A stretch of DNA of 64,000 bases from Macrolepiota albuminosa (lineage: Eukaryota > Basidiomycota > Agaricomycetes > Agaricales > Agaricaceae). Both the position numbers and the translations under genes were made by a program. This document shows, one piece after another, positions 1 through 12,019 of the stretch (its first letter is position 1; every line of letters begins with the position of its first letter). Location of the stretch: positions 186,001 through 250,000 of the forward strand of contig JAMWFC010000116.1 of NCBI GenBank assembly GCA_027475525.1, given 5' to 3'. Below the pieces are notes generated by a model. The model made no database searches. It was given only the letters and a program-made list of their open reading frames with translations, and had not been told where the DNA came from.

Positions 1-1074
1 GTACCACTTTTTTATCTATTGCCTGCCTACAAAATTGGGCTGGATCAGTAGTGAGGCAGTCTAGTTTAATAATTCTCACAATCGCTTTTCTCAGTTTATT
101 CTTTGTTTCTGCCTCTGTCAGTACTTTTTCTGGGTCCTCACCCTTAGTTAATAGCATCTTAACTTTCATATCGTCCTTGCTGCTTTGGCAATTACCATCT
201 TCAAGAATCTGTTCACTCCTTTTTTGTTGTGAGGAAGGTTCCTCCATATCAATCCACAGCCTAACTGGTCCCCTAGTGATAGTTTCTCAAAGAGTATTCC
301 TCTCTTCATATGCAGATCCTTCACCAGTTTCCAAATATGGTTTTGACCACTAGCTGTATACTCTGTGAGCACATGTTCAAGGGTTTCTGTGGTATTGTCA
401 CACTGCCTACACAGGGCCTGATGTTCGTAGTGTTCTATGTTTTCCCAGTATTTTCCCAGTTTGAATATGTTGTGCATGGCCTTCCACAGGAAGGCTCTAG
501 TAGTTTTCTTTTGAGGGATTTGTCCTTGATGGACAGCTATATTTGGGCATCCATTGGTGCTTCCTTGTTGTGGCTGTCTATTGCCTAGCATGTCATGTCT
601 AGGTGTGTTTCCGTTCCTCTTCTGCTAGGTGTGGGTTTGGACTCTATTATTCCTTTATACAGAGTGGCCTGTGTGGCTGCTGCCAGTTTCACCTCCCAGA
701 TGTGATATCCTGTTGGAGGTGCCATATCCATCTCATCCAGAGTTGGTTTTCTCATACCCTCTCCTGCAAGGCTGTCTGCCCCTTCATTGCTTTCAATGCC
801 CAAATGGCCCTTTACTTTCTCAAAGAGCACAATGCCTTCCCTGCTCTGCAGGTGTGCAACTAGCAATGCCATCAGGTCTTTATTTGCTGCGTCTACCCAG
901 CCATTGTCCTCATTTTTCTGTAGGTTGCTTGTCACACTATCTATCATTAGTTTTGAGTCATTCATGATTTTTAGCACATGGTTTCTTGGGACTTTTTGAG
1001 CTGCTCTCAGGACTGTGAGGGCCTTGCCTGCATTATTCGTTTGTTCCAGTGCATCTGGTAGCCTAATTGCCTCA
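1..1074 (-). pseudogene. Non-LTR retrotransposon RNase H and C-terminal part (downstream half of a split gene)
   Basis: The minus strand encodes the end of an RNase H domain, including the stretch KGHLGIESNEGADSLA with its catalytic-region His and Asp, followed after a frameshift near 590 by a Cys/His-rich tail (CRQC...LEHVL) typical of fungal Tad-like reverse transcriptase proteins. RNase H removes the RNA strand during target-primed reverse transcription. The domain is incomplete: its start, with the first catalytic segment, is at 21427-21907. The two halves join in frame across the CCTCA target duplication of Gypsy-2, so one gene was split by that insertion. A stop (about 585) and the frameshift show it was already decaying. 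The fragment runs off the left edge of the window, so I cannot see its 3' end. Confidence 0.8.
1070..1074. repeat. Target site duplication of Gypsy-2 (left copy, CCTCA)
   Basis: CCTCA directly precedes the left terminal repeat and is found again at 21427-21431 directly after the right one. A 5-bp duplication is usual for Ty3/Gypsy integration. Confidence 0.85.
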
Positions 1075-1100
1075 TGTAATGAAGTTACAGATGTTGTGAG

Positions 1101-1105
1101 AGCTT
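1101..1105. repeat. Target site duplication of Gypsy-1 (left copy, AGCTT)
   Basis: AGCTT precedes the element and recurs at 11767-11771 just after it. The uninterrupted version of the target is visible in the other Gypsy-2 LTR near 21218-21224, where the same sequence has a single AGCTT. Confidence 0.92.
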
Positions 1106-1852
1106 TGTCAGGTTCCGCTGAGTCGGGGGCTTTCCGGGAAAGCAATCGCCCTTACAATGCGGACTTGACCTACAGATACTCGGATGTCTGGAACTCCAGG
1201 GCTAGGACTCTGGGGTTCAAGACGCGGGCAGGGGTAGTCCCAGGAGAGGGAACTTGGTCCGGGGGTTTTGGGTTTTGGGTAGCTGAGGATAGGGTGGGGT
1301 CGAGTCGTGAACCGGAGGTTCTAAGACGAGACCAAGTCAGTAAGTTAAAGTCGTGAAGTGCGTACCAATCTTAGAGCACACAATTATCCAAGCGTGCCAG
1401 TCAAGTGTGCCAGTCAATGTGTACCAGTCAAGTAGAGGGCACGCAACAATTCAAGTAACCAGGTTAAAGCAGTGTAATATCAAGACTAATGAATACAACG
1501 GGGAACTATGCTATAAGTACTACGGGACCAGGTCTCAGGGTTCCAGGGTGTCTGGGATGGGTTCCGGGGGTCATTAAGTAGCGGGCAGAGACTGTATACT
1601 TGGATCGCGCATGTGGGGCACGCAATCAATTGGTGCGGAGGGAGCTGTGATGCAGATGCATGATGGCCAGAAGCGAGTCGTGTGATCTGATTGTTGATCG
1701 GGGCTGATGGCAGCCGATGGCGGTTCTTGATGTGCATGATGGTGGTGTTGATAGTCATGATGGCGGAGCACATCCTGTGGAGTCGGAGGGAGGGTCCCAG
1801 ATGGTGTTCCAGGGGTGTCCTGGGGTAGATCTGGGGGGGAGGGGTCGTGACA
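1106..1852 (-). repeat. Gypsy-1 3' LTR
   Basis: 747 bp, from TGTCAGG to TGACA, closely matching 11019-11766 over its whole length. In the minus orientation of the element this is the 3' LTR, since a purine-rich tract lies directly inside it. Confidence 0.92.
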
Positions 1853-1865
1853 TCACCCCTCCCCT
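1853..1865 (-). other. Polypurine tract of Gypsy-1
   Basis: On the minus strand the bases next to the 3' LTR read AGGGGAGGGGTGA, the expected primer site for second-strand synthesis. Confidence 0.6.
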
Positions 1866-1980
1866 CAGCACCGAGACCCTCTGAGGCACGCATAGCTGGC
1901 GGTTCAGACCGGGGTCCAGTCGTGGGATCTGGCACCTGATCTGCCACGTATCAAAAAAAATTTTACCATCAAACTCAACC

Positions 1981-3706
1981 ATGTCACGTATGCCGACGCA
2001 TTCTCCGACGCCCCCGCAAACTAACGAAGTCACGCCCCTCATGGCCTGGGAAGCCCGGGATGCACGGTACCGAGCCTGCCTGGACCGGGAGCGTGTGGCG
2101 GCGCTCGTGCAACAATGTGAGTGTTTCCCGTGCCACTCGCTTGTCGTTACTGACCTTCCTTTTTCAGAACAACACAACACCACTGCCCCGGAGGCGGGTC
2201 CCAGTCCGCTCCTGGGGCAGGTTCCAGCCATCCCGCGCTTTTCTTCGCATGGATGACTGTCCGCCCCCCCTGCCGTTGCCCTTTCCCGCGGCCTTGTCTC
2301 ATCGCTCCCTGTTTCTGGCGGTCCGGAATGGGCATGGAGACCATCTCCGTGGTCCCAGAGGATCAGCGCGTCCTGTGGGAGGGCGTGTCACAAGAGCAGT
2401 TCAAGCATGCCCTGGAGAGGCCCTGGGGCCTGCCTTCCCATGCTTAGTGCGTCAGTAATGGGCTGGTAAGTGGTCTCATGCTCCCAATTTTCGTAGCTGA
2501 TTTGAGTGCCTAGTGCCTCCACTGTGCCTGCTGGCAGGTCTCCTGCTTGTTCGAAGCCCCGGCCCCCTCATCTCGACGGGACACCTCAGTGTGCGAGGCG
2601 TGTTGCCTCAATCACAAGTGATGTTCCGTCTTGGCGCTGTGGAGGGCATACGGTACGTTGTGGGAGCAGGGGTGGCCGTTGGAGGGAGTGACCCAGAGGA
2701 TGGGAGTAGAGGAGAGGACCTGGGTAGCGGAGCCGGAAGGGGTCCCGGAGGAGGTGCCTGCTGGGGGTCTGGGAGGGGTGTCTGTGGGAGGTTCAGGGGG
2801 TGGGGTGGGGGAGGGGGTCGGGGCCGGCCCGTGGTGCTGATCATGCGCTGGGTCACTCGGTCCGGCACCCAGGGGCAGGGGGGTCTTGGGGGGCGACCAG
2901 ACAAGGGGAAGTGGCGGGCATCGCCCAGTCCCTCTCTGGGGCCCTCTAAGAGGGCATGTCTGCCCGCGGAGACCCTGCCTCCGGCTTCCCCAGCACGCCT
3001 CTCCCCGGCGACGTTCTCTCCACTATCTGGGCAACTGCTGGATGTTGAGGTGAGGGCTCTGCAGGAGCGTCTTGAGCAGGCTGACCGGGAGCGGGAGGAG
3101 CGCAAGGAGGGGGCGAGGGAAGAGGTGGCGCTCTGGAGAGGGCTAGAAGAGGACCGCAAGACGGCCCTCCAGGAGCTGGAGGAGGCGAGGGTGGCCTGAG
3201 GGAGAGCTGAGGCTCAGCTGGACGTCATGAGGGCCAGGCTAGAGCAGGGGGTGGGGCTCCCAGAGCAAGGTCCCTCGAGCCCAGGGTTGGTCGAGGCCTT
3301 GCATCGGGACATGGTCATTGGGCGCATGGCCTCCTTGAGTGAGTGTCCCTCTTTCTTCATGGTCGGGTCAGTACTGATATCTTCAGGCTGGGCTTGGGAG
3401 CACCGCCTGCTCCTAGACGGGGCTGCCACGGCATTTGTGTCACTGCAAGAGGGATTACAGTCAGAGGCAGGAAACCCTGGGGTGGAGCGGGGTCTGGACT
3501 TGTTGGGGAGGCTGGTGGTGGCACACCGCCGGAGGAATGTCCTGGCCCCGGGATCGTGGTTTGAGCGGGTCCTGGACAAGGGCGAGCAGCTCCCGTCTTG
3601 GGACCAGCTGGCCGAGGAGGTGTGGCAGGAACACGGTCCAGAGGGGGTGGGGGAGGAGTTCCGGAGTTGGCCAAGGGGCGGGAGTGGCGAGGGGAGTTCC
3701 GGTTAG
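1981..3706 (+). pseudogene. Antisense gene of Gypsy-1: Zn2Cys6-like cluster plus coiled coil (degenerate)
   Basis: A plus-strand coding region opposite to gag-pol begins with ATG at 1981 (MSRMPTHSPTPP...). Around 2513-2630 one frame shows C-x2-C-x6-C-x15-C-x2-C-x6-C, the spacing of a fungal Zn2Cys6 binuclear cluster, interrupted by one TGA where the second copy (23452 onward) has AGG. Further on, a Glu/Arg/Leu-rich coiled coil (about 3045-3200) and a helical C-terminal part to 3706 follow. Intron-like borders exist (for example GTGAGT 2117 to CAG 2167), but that splice would create a TAA, so exon limits are uncertain. Function is unknown. DNA binding is only an inference from the cysteine spacing. 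A diverged copy of the same gene at 22819-24540 supports that it is a real component of this element family. Confidence 0.6.
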
Positions 3707-3988
3707 GGGCAGCTTCTTGTGTTTTCTTGCTGTTTTTGCCCATTTTGTTTCGTTGTTACCGCTATCCTGTAGAATAATGTACCTATAGAAAAAATGTATA
3801 TACTTGGTCTCTATGGTCAATGGGAGGTGTGAGTAAGGGGGCGAAAGGGGCCGGAACGAACACTTTGCCCAGTCTCCGGGGCACTACTATGAAAAGGTAC
3901 TAAAAGAGAGTAAGATCTAGAAAGGGAAAGCAGAAAGTATACATGGGAGTTGAATCCCTACTGAGCCCAGAGGCGGAGGTTACGCCCA

Positions 3989-6900
3989 CTACTGCTGTCT
4001 GTGAGTCCTGCACCTGGGAGGGTCATTTCCTAGGTGCCGTTGCTGGAAGTCCTGGAGTTTGTCGAGGGCGCCTTCAAGGTTTCAGCACGGTTCCCAAGTG
4101 TCGTTTTCCGGGCCATATCCCTTCCACCGTACAAGGAAGTGGGGTCATTCATGAATATTTCGGGAGTTGAGGATGTCTTCAACCTCGTAGTGGTACTCGT
4201 CCTCGACCTTGACCGGGGGAGGGGGCTCGGGGCGTCGTTTGGAGAAGGGGTCTGGGGGGTGTCGTTCCAGGAGACGGACGTGGAATACCGGGTGCAGACC
4301 CTTTAGTCCCGGGGGAAGCTCGATCTTGTAGGCGTGGGATGAGACCTTCTTCAAAATTTTGAATGGGCCGAGGCGCTTGTGATCGAGTTTTGGGAAGGGC
4401 CGGCGGGTGCGGAGGTGGCGTCGATCTAACCATACCTTTGTCCCAGGGGTCCAGTTGGGGGTGTCTTCCCGTTTCCGGTCAGCGTGTTTCACATAGGCCT
4501 GGTTCACGGTGTTGATCTCTTCTGAGAGAAACTTGTGAAGGGACTGGAGATCCTGGGTGGCGTGCAATGGAATGTCCTGGAGCGAGAGTGTCAGTTGGGG
4601 GTGGTATCCCTTGTTGGCAAAGAAGGGTGATACCCCGGTGGCAGAGTGCGGCATGTTGTTGTAGGTGAACTCAGCCAGGGGGAGCTTGGCGTGCCAGTCG
4701 TCCTGCAAGTAGTTGACATACAGTCGGAGGTACTGCTCGAGAGACTAATTGACCCTTTTGGTCTGACCGTCGGTTTCAGGGTGATAGGCAGTAGAGAGGT
4801 TAGTCTTTACTTCAAGGGCCTTACACAGGGAAGTCCAGAACTTAGACACAAAAAGCGGGCCACGGTTGGAGACGATGTCGTCTGGGAGTCCATGCTTGGC
4901 AAAGACATGCTTGAGGAACAGCCGGGCAAAGTCCAGGGCGGTGTCCGTAGTGTGGCAGGGTAGGAAGATGCCCTGTTTAGTTAGCCTGCACACAGCGACG
5001 AGAATGGCATCGAACCCTTCAGATTCCAGGAGTTCGACAATGTGGTCTAGGGATATGGAGGACCAGGGGCATTGTCCGACCAGCAGGGGTTTCAGGAGTC
5101 TGTATGGTCGGTGTCGGGGGACTTTGGCCCGGAGGCAGGGTTCGCATGATTGAATGTAACGGATCATGTCCTTCTTCAACCCTGGCCAAAAGTAAGTCCA
5201 GGAGATAAGCTGGAGGGTCTTACATATTCCAGGGTGTCCCCGGAGCTTGTGGTCATGGTGTTGACGGAGGACGTTGTAGCAGAGTCAGGCGTAATCCAGG
5301 ACGTAGATGCGGCCGTCCCAGAGGAGGAGTTTTTCGTCGGGGAACAAGGAGAAGGCAGGGTCCCGGTCGGTTCCATTGGGGGGGTTGCAGGGGTTGTGGT
5401 CAGTGAAGTACTTGTCTCGGGGGGCACGGCGGATCTGGCTCAGGGTCCCTTTGTCGTTTAAGATCAGTACGGCATTCAGATGTTCAGGAGGAATCACCAC
5501 GCGATGATTAAACGCATTGCGTTCCGCCTCGAACGACTTCTTGGGGTAGATGTCCGGTCAATGGGTGAGGGCATCGGGTTTAGCTCCAAGTCGTCCCGGG
5601 CAGTACTGGATCATGAAGTTGTACTCCGAGAGGATCTCGGACCATTGGGCCTGCCGTTGACTAAGTTGCTTGGTCGTGGTGAAGTACTGCAGGTTGTTGT
5701 GATCTGAGTAGACCTGAATCTGGTGCCAGACTCCTTCGAGGTAGGCTCGCCATTGTTTGAAGGCTTCGACGATGGCAAGGAGCTCCTTGTCGTAGATGTC
5801 GTAGTTGAGCTCGGCATCGATCATGGACCGGGTATAGAAGGTGACTGGCCGGGGCTCCTCGCCATCAGGTCCCATCTGCGAGAGAATCCCGGCGATGGTG
5901 TAGTCGGAGACGTCGCATTCCAGGATAATCGGGAGGGCCAGGTCGTAGTGCCGGAGTATGGGGGCGACTGTGAAAGCCTCCTTGAGCAGGTTAAAGACAC
6001 TCTGGCACTTACTGTCCCAGTTCCAGGCAATGTCCTTGCATGTGAGCTGGTTGAGGGGTTTCATAATACCGGAGTAGTTGTCTATAAACCTTCGGTAGAA
6101 ATTAGCGAAACCCAAGAAGGACTGTACTTCCTTGACATTCCAGGGTTGCGGCCAGTTGATGATGGCCTCGACCTTGTGGGGGTCCATGCAAACACCATTT
6201 GGGGATACGATGACGCTGAGATACTCAACCTCTTCCATGTGGAATGAACACTTCTTGGGCTTGGCATGGAGGTTGTGCTCCCGGAGGCGTTTGAGGACTT
6301 GCTGGACATGCTTCTGGTGGTCCTCCGGTGAGTCGGAATAAATGAGGATGTCGTCCAGGTAGACGATCACGAAGACGTCGCTCATGTCATGGAAGATGTC
6401 GTTCATGAAGTATTGGAACATGGCGGGGGAGTTAGTCATTCCAAAGGGCATCACAAGGTACTCAAACAGACCGTACCGTGTGTGGAACGTGGTTTTCCAC
6501 TCGTGTCCCGGGGCGATGCGGACGTTGTTGTAGCTGGAGTGGAGGTTGATCTTTGTGTAAACCTTGGCACTGCAGAGTCGATCGACCAGATCGCCAATGA
6601 GTGGGAGTGGGTAGCGGTTCTTCTTGATGATCTTATTGAGTCCCTGGTAGTTGACGCAGAGTCGGAGCGAGCCGTCCTTCTTGGCGAATAGAATCGGGGC
6701 TCCGGCAGCAGAGGCGGAGGGTCAGATGAATCCCTTACTGAGCATTTTGTTGAGGTAGTCCTTGAGGGCCTGGAGTTCGACCTCCGACATGTTGTACACC
6801 TTGCCAAAAGGGGGGGCAGCTCCTTCCTCGAGGTCGATGGTATGGTCATAGGGGCGGTAAGGGGGAATCTCCTTGGCATCTCCTTCAGAGAATATGTCAG

Positions 6901-8300
6901 CAAACTCGTGATACTCCAGAGGAACTACTTCTCAGAGGATTTGCTCCTCGGTTTTCTTTTCCAGGGGAATAGCGTCCCCTTGTAGGTGTTCTTCCGGGAG
7001 AGATGGCAAGGTGTGTAGCTGAAACATGGGAGTTCCATCCTTCATGAGGCGGGTGAAGGGGGTGGCTCCAATGATCCTAATGTTGAGTGCGTTCAGGTCA
7101 ATCGGGGTCGCGGATGCATTGGCTGGAGCGGGTGTGACGTGTGTCTGAGACCAGCCAGGGTAGTTCGGCCCTTTGTACTTGTTCCAAGGAATGTTTGGAG
7201 GTTGATCTGGGGCCTTGCGGGCTCTGGTGGGCGTGGGTGAGGGCATGGGTGGCATAAGCATGGGGGGCATGGCTGTCGTCCCGGGAGTATCGGGCATCGG
7301 ATTGCTCCCTAGGGCCCAGAGGTGCACGGCGGTCAAGGAGTGGTCTTTGGGTCCCAGGAAGGTCATGGTGAGCATCCTCCAATCAATGTCAGGGTTCATG
7401 TTGCGCAGCCAGGGTAGTCCCAGCACCATCAGAGTCGATTCGTGCAGTTGTGTGACTAGGAAGTTGGAGGTGAACTTGTAGTCATTGTCCAGGGTCACGC
7501 GTCCCAAGTGAGACCTCTGGATGGGGCCGGAGGAGGAGGAGGTGCCATCAAGGCATTGCAGGCGGAGGGGCTGGTTGAGGGAGTCGTGGGGGAGGTCGAG
7601 GTCGTTGCTAATGAAAACTCCGGTGGCTCTGCTATCGATGAGGGCCAATATTGGTCCCGGAGTGCCGTCCAGCCTGGCATTGATGATGAAGGATTGGGAT
7701 GAGCAGGACTGGAGTCTGGGGGTGATAGGGGCCCATCCTTCAGGGCAGGATTCAGAGAGTGGGGGATGTCAAAGAGGAGTTGCTGGTCGTTGGGTGTCGG
7801 GCCCCGGGTCAGGCGAAGGGTAAGATGTCACCAATCAATGCGGGGGTTGGTGTCTCGGACCCACAGGAGCCCTAGGACCAGGGGTGTGGAAGGGTGGAGT
7901 TTGGTTATCAACATCCGGAGGGTGTGAGTCTGTCCGTTGGCGAAAGTGACGGGCATACGCACAAAGTGAGTGATGTCCCCTGCCGTGGAGGCGTCTCCGT
8001 CGAAGAGGCAGAGCTGTACTGGGACTGGGAGTCGTTGAGCGGGTTCTGGGGCGAGGGTAGACCATGCTTTGTCGATGAAGTTGTCGGTGGCGCCACTGTC
8101 AACAAGGGTGTTGAGGGGGGGTTCCGGAGGGGATGAGGCGGGTTTTGAGGAGGAGGGAGTGCGAGGAGTGGGAGGGTAGGTAAGCTGTGAGGGTGTCCTG
8201 TATGAGTGCCATGGAGCAAAGATGTGAGACCGGGGCGGAGAAGACGTTGGGGTCGATTCCGCGATTTAGGGCATCTTCTGGGTCTAAATTGCCAGGTCGT
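3989..8300 (-). pseudogene. pol: Gypsy-1 pol: two retropepsin-like domains, reverse transcriptase, RNase H, integrase, chromodomain
   Basis: Reading on the minus strand from about 8300: a retropepsin-like segment with VDSGATDNF near 8100; a second retropepsin-like segment near 7640 in which the usual DSGA is DSRA; reverse transcriptase with the active site YLDDILIYSD near 6360; RNase H with LECDVSDY near 5910; an integrase zinc region ending in CEPC near 5130 and a catalytic core; then a chromodomain with VRWKGYGPENDTWEP near 4110. Breaks visible: TGA in the early polymerase (about 6725), TGA after DALTH (about 5560), TAG near 5285, a stop near 4745 and TGA inside the chromodomain (about 4148). 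In the integrase the expected Asp of the S-D-R-G stretch is Asn, and the Glu of the E-R-V-N stretch is Lys. Confidence 0.9.
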
Positions 8301-9914
8301 TTTCCAAATACTTGTAGGTGGCGTCCTCCCCTTCGAAGATCCAGGTGGCAAGTCCCATGACCTGTTGTTGGGGGCACTCGGAGATGAAATGGTCTTTTTC
8401 ACCACAGAGTATGCAAACACCCTTCCTTCTCCATCGTTTCTGCACATCCTTAGGGACCTCAACCCAGAGGCGCCCCTTTTTTGAGAGTCGGTTGGCCCGG
8501 AGGGCCTCTTCATCCCATTCATCAGTGAAGTTGGGGTCTTCAGAGTCTTCTGGGAGTTCCTCGGGGTTTGGCGCGTCACCCAGGTCGTTGGCGGCCATGG
8601 CAGCGTTGAGTTGGGCCTGGGGGTGGGCGCTGCTACTGGGGTTAGTATTGGGCGGGCTGCGACTCACCGGGGTCAGCCACCAGGGAATGCGGGGGGACTG
8701 GGGTTTCAGATTTGGGGGTTGGGGGTTTTGCCGGAGGGCCATGGGGGTCCTCCCCTAGGGTTCCAGGGGGGTCAAGAGTTCGAGTACTCGCTGCGGTCTT
8801 CCCAGTAGCGTTGGTCGATCTGCATGATGAGGGCCTTATATCCGTCGTAGGAGAGTTGTTTTGGGGCAAGTCGGAGGACGTCCTTGATACGTTGTGGCAG
8901 GGTGCGGCGGAGGGCGTACCAGAGGGCGCTGTAGTTCCAACCTGTCTTGTAAGCTTCCTTCTCAAAATGTACGATGAAGGTAGTGAAACGTTCTTCAGAG
9001 CGCATCCGGAGGTTGAAGAGGTTGTCCTTGGCTTTGGCCACGGTGTCATAGATCCCAAATTTCCCAGAGAACTCGTTGACAAAGGCTTGCCAGCGGGAGA
9101 GTGCCAGGTTGTTGGGATCGAACTGGATGAGGGCCATGTAGTGGTCGAAGGCGATCTCCTGGAGGTACGAGGCAGCGAAGGCCACCCGGGAGCTGTCAAC
9201 CTGAAACATGAGTAGTTTCGCCTGAAACGTATTAAGACACTGAGTGAGGAATGTACGCCATTTTTGGGGGTCCCGGCCCGTGAATGCGTCAGGCTTTTGA
9301 ATGTCCAGACGTCCTTCGTGGGTGAGGGCGTCGCGAGCGTCATCCGGTCCGGTAGCGTTGCGGGGAGGGGGGCTGGCATTGTAGTAGTAGTAGTAATAGT
9401 TACCCCCCCCTCCTTGTGGAGAAAAGGCACCGAGGGCAGGACCCCACCTGCCTGGAGGGCCTCCTCCAGGTGGCTCACCTGAGGGTCCACGCCCGGGGGG
9501 TCCGTTGTCCCAGGGGGGTTCGTTCCTGCCAGGGGGAGGCCCGGGTCTCCACGCAGAGGGTGGTGGAGGTGGGAGGCCTGGGGGTCATCCTCGAGGCTTG
9601 GCTGGGGGTGGCGGAGGCGGTCGGGGAGGGTTCAGTGGTGTCGGGTCGATCTGAGGGGGGCTGGGTGCAGGGTCAGGTGCTGGGTTGCGCAGGAGACGTT
9701 CAACCCGGGAAGGTCGCGCTTGCATCGGAGGCCATGGGGGGTTCCGCAGATCGAAGTGGGGCAGGGAGTCACGGCAGAAGTTGCATTCCGGAGGGGCTGG
9801 GGCTGACGTAGGGGGCAGTACCGGGGCAGGCATAGGCACGGGGCGTTGTTTGTTGTTGCTGCACATGAGCTCGTCAATGTAGCACAAGGTGTCGTCCATG
9901 CTGGGGGTGTCCAC
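8284..9914 (-). pseudogene. gag: Gypsy-1 gag
   Basis: The minus strand encodes a Pro-rich N-terminal part (about 9914-9590), a capsid-type retrotransposon Gag domain (about 9300-8770; FDHYMALIQFDPNNL and the FVNEFSGKFG stretch), and a zinc knuckle CILCGEKDHFISEC (C-x2-C-x4-H-x4-C) near 8410. Gag assembles the particle in which reverse transcription occurs, and the knuckle binds RNA. The frame changes around 9490 and 9215-8760, so the present copy is broken into overlapping pieces. The end at 8284 overlaps the start of the protease-pol frame, as is usual when pol is made by frameshifting. Confidence 0.82.
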
Positions 9915-10051
9915 GCGGGGTCTACCCAGGTTTGCTGGGGCCGGGGGTCAGGCGTTGTCTGTTCATGGGAGGGGTTCCAGAGGTCTCTGGGGCTGTCCTC
10001 AGATCTCAAAGGTGCTAGGAACGGAGTTAGCCCTACGGCGAGTTGACAAGC

Positions 10052-10988
10052 CTACCGTGCAGGCAGCGGGCTGATTGAATAGCCCTCCCGTCGGGTTGAG
10101 GGACCATAGTATGGCCGAGGTGTTTTGTTGCTCTTCCTGTTGTCATTGCTCCAGAGTGGGGACCACGGGGGCTGCCGGGACCAGTTTTGGAGGTTCCCAC
10201 CAGATGTGAATCGAGCGGCCTGGGTCTGCAGGGTCGTTGAGGAGTTGAGGGGAGGGGGACACATAGACTTTGTCGAGCAGTTGTTGCAGTTCTTTGTGGA
10301 GGATCGTGTTACGTCTGTACTTTACCATAGTCTGCTCCGGGAGTTCTCCTCGCGTGAGGCAATTCCCGAATTTGACCAAGCAATGGGCCCAGTCCTCCAG
10401 AGTGCCTGCGAAGTTGTCGTGTCTGAATTCCATGAGTAGCGCCCTTGCCTGTTGCGCAAAGTCCTCCAGCGAGATCCTGAGCGAGCAGAGCACTTCGTTC
10501 TGTTGCCGTTCATAGTCCTTGAGACGTCATCGTCCCATTGGCGAGGGGGGAGTCCAAGCGGGTGGTGCGGCGGTTGGGTAGTGTTGAGGGGGATAGTTGT
10601 AGTTGAGAGGTCCCCAGGGTTGGGGGGCAGGATGCTGGTAACCGTAGTAGGGGGTGGGTGCAAAGGGGCCCTCACTGGGAGGTACCGGGCGAGGTCCACT
10701 GGGGACTGGTGGTGTCTCCGATAGGCCACCGGGGATGCTCCAGTATGAGGGAACCTCCATGGGTTGCGTCATGGCTAGGTTGGGCGGAGGGGCCTAGCTG
10801 GCTGAGGGCCTCAGATCGTAGAGAGATGGGTCAGGGGCCCAGTGGCAGTGGAGGTATTGGGGTTCGTACAGGAGGGGTGGGTAGGCAGGGCGAGGGGTCT
10901 GTGCGGGGTAGTGATCGGGGACCAGGTGCCCATAAGGGTCGGTCTGGTAGCCCGTGAGGTAGTAGGTATGAGTATACGTAGCCATCAA
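10052..10988 (-). pseudogene. Gypsy-1 5'-proximal Pro/Tyr-rich open frame upstream of gag
   Basis: Between the 5' LTR and gag the minus strand holds a broken reading frame rich in Pro, Tyr and Gln (10988-10527), continuing in other frames as a helical segment (10493-10143) with several stops. I do not recognise a domain. It may be the original N-terminal extension of Gag or a separate leader protein. The compositional bias and position are all that can be seen. Confidence 0.45.
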
Positions 10989-11018
10989 GAACGGTGTAAG
11001 GAGGGAGTCTTGATATTA

Positions 11019-11766
11019 TGTCAGGTTCTGCTGAGTCGGGGGCTTTCTGGGAAAGCAATTGCCCTTACAATGCAGACTTGACCTACGGATACTCAGGTGT
11101 CTGGAACTCCGGGGCTAGGACTCCGGGGTTCAAGACGCGGGCAGGAGTAATCCTGGGAGAGGGAACTTGGTCCAGGGGTTTTGAGTTTCAGGTAGCTGAG
11201 GATAGGGTGGGGGTTGAGTTGTGAACCAGAGGTTCTAAGACCAGACCAAGTCAGTAAGTTAAAGTCGCAAAGTGCGTACCAATCTTAGAGCACGCGATTA
11301 TCCAAGCATGCCAGTCAAGCGTGCCAGTCAATGCGTACCAGTCAAGTAGAGGGCACACAACAATTCAAGTAACCAGGTTAAAGCAGTGTAATATCAAGAC
11401 TAACGAATACAACGGGGAACTATGCTATAAGTACTACGGACTGGGTCTCAGGGTTCCAGGATGTCTGGGATGAGTTCTGGGGGTCATTGAGTAGCGGGCA
11501 GGGACTGTATACTTGGATCGCACGTGTGGGATGCATGATCAATTGGTGTGCTGGGAGCTGTGATGCGTGATGTGTGATGGCCGGAAGCGAGTCGCGTGAT
11601 CTGATCATTGATCGGGGCTGATGGCAGCCGATGGTGGTCCTTGATGCATGTGATGGTGGTGTCGGTAGTCGTGATGGCGGGGCGTGTCCTGTGGGGTCGG
11701 AGGGAGGGTCCCGGATGGTGTTCCGGGGGTGTCCCGGGGTAGATCTGGAGGGGAGGGGTCGTGACA
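11019..11766 (-). repeat. Gypsy-1 5' LTR
   Basis: 748 bp, TGTCAGG...TGACA, paired with 1106-1852. Because the element reads on the minus strand, this LTR would carry its promoter. Confidence 0.92.
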
Positions 11767-11771
11767 AGCTT

Positions 11772-11974
11772 AAGTTCACACAGTACAGAATCAGACCAGA
11801 CCGGTCTATTGACTATGTAGATGTAGAACAAAATAAGCTGCTTAGTAAGCAGCAAGTGTAAACTATTTATAATATGTAAATAATAATATTAAATTATAAT
11901 AAATATAATATAATATTGACTACTAAAATAAGTAAAAGTTATGTGGCCAACGCCACATAGCAGACTATGCTACA
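11772..11974 (-). repeat. Gypsy-2 3' LTR, larger part (continues 1075-1105)
   Basis: 203 bp that align with 21224-21426. The missing first 31 bp lie at 1075-1105, on the other side of Gypsy-1. Very AT-rich core (TAATAATATTA-type runs) and a terminal GCTACA. Confidence 0.88.
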
Positions 11975-12019
11975 TACTCCTCAATTAGACCAAAATATGG
12001 TCTCAAAGCACTCCAACAG

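Larger units (their letters stand above)
1106..11766 (-). mobile_element. Gypsy-1: chromodomain-bearing Ty3/Gypsy element with an antisense gene, inserted in the 3' LTR of Gypsy-2
   Basis: Complete structure of 10,661 bp: LTRs at 1106-1852 (3') and 11019-11766 (5') begin TGTCAGG and end TGACA. Gag and pol lie on the minus strand, and a separate gene on the plus strand lies between pol and the 3' LTR. The order protease, reverse transcriptase, RNase H, integrase, chromodomain places it among the chromodomain-carrying Ty3/Gypsy elements, which reverse transcribe in cytoplasmic particles and integrate through the integrase. Perfect AGCTT duplications flank it. Several in-frame stops and altered catalytic residues make this copy non-functional, though the LTRs are still closely similar. 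Confidence 0.93.

Noticed and set aside
2117..2167. Intron GTGAGT...CAG in the antisense gene of Gypsy-1
   Set aside because: Good splice signals, but joining the exons makes TAA (TAG in the second copy), whereas the unspliced frame is open. A C to T change at the donor border could explain it, but I cannot decide.
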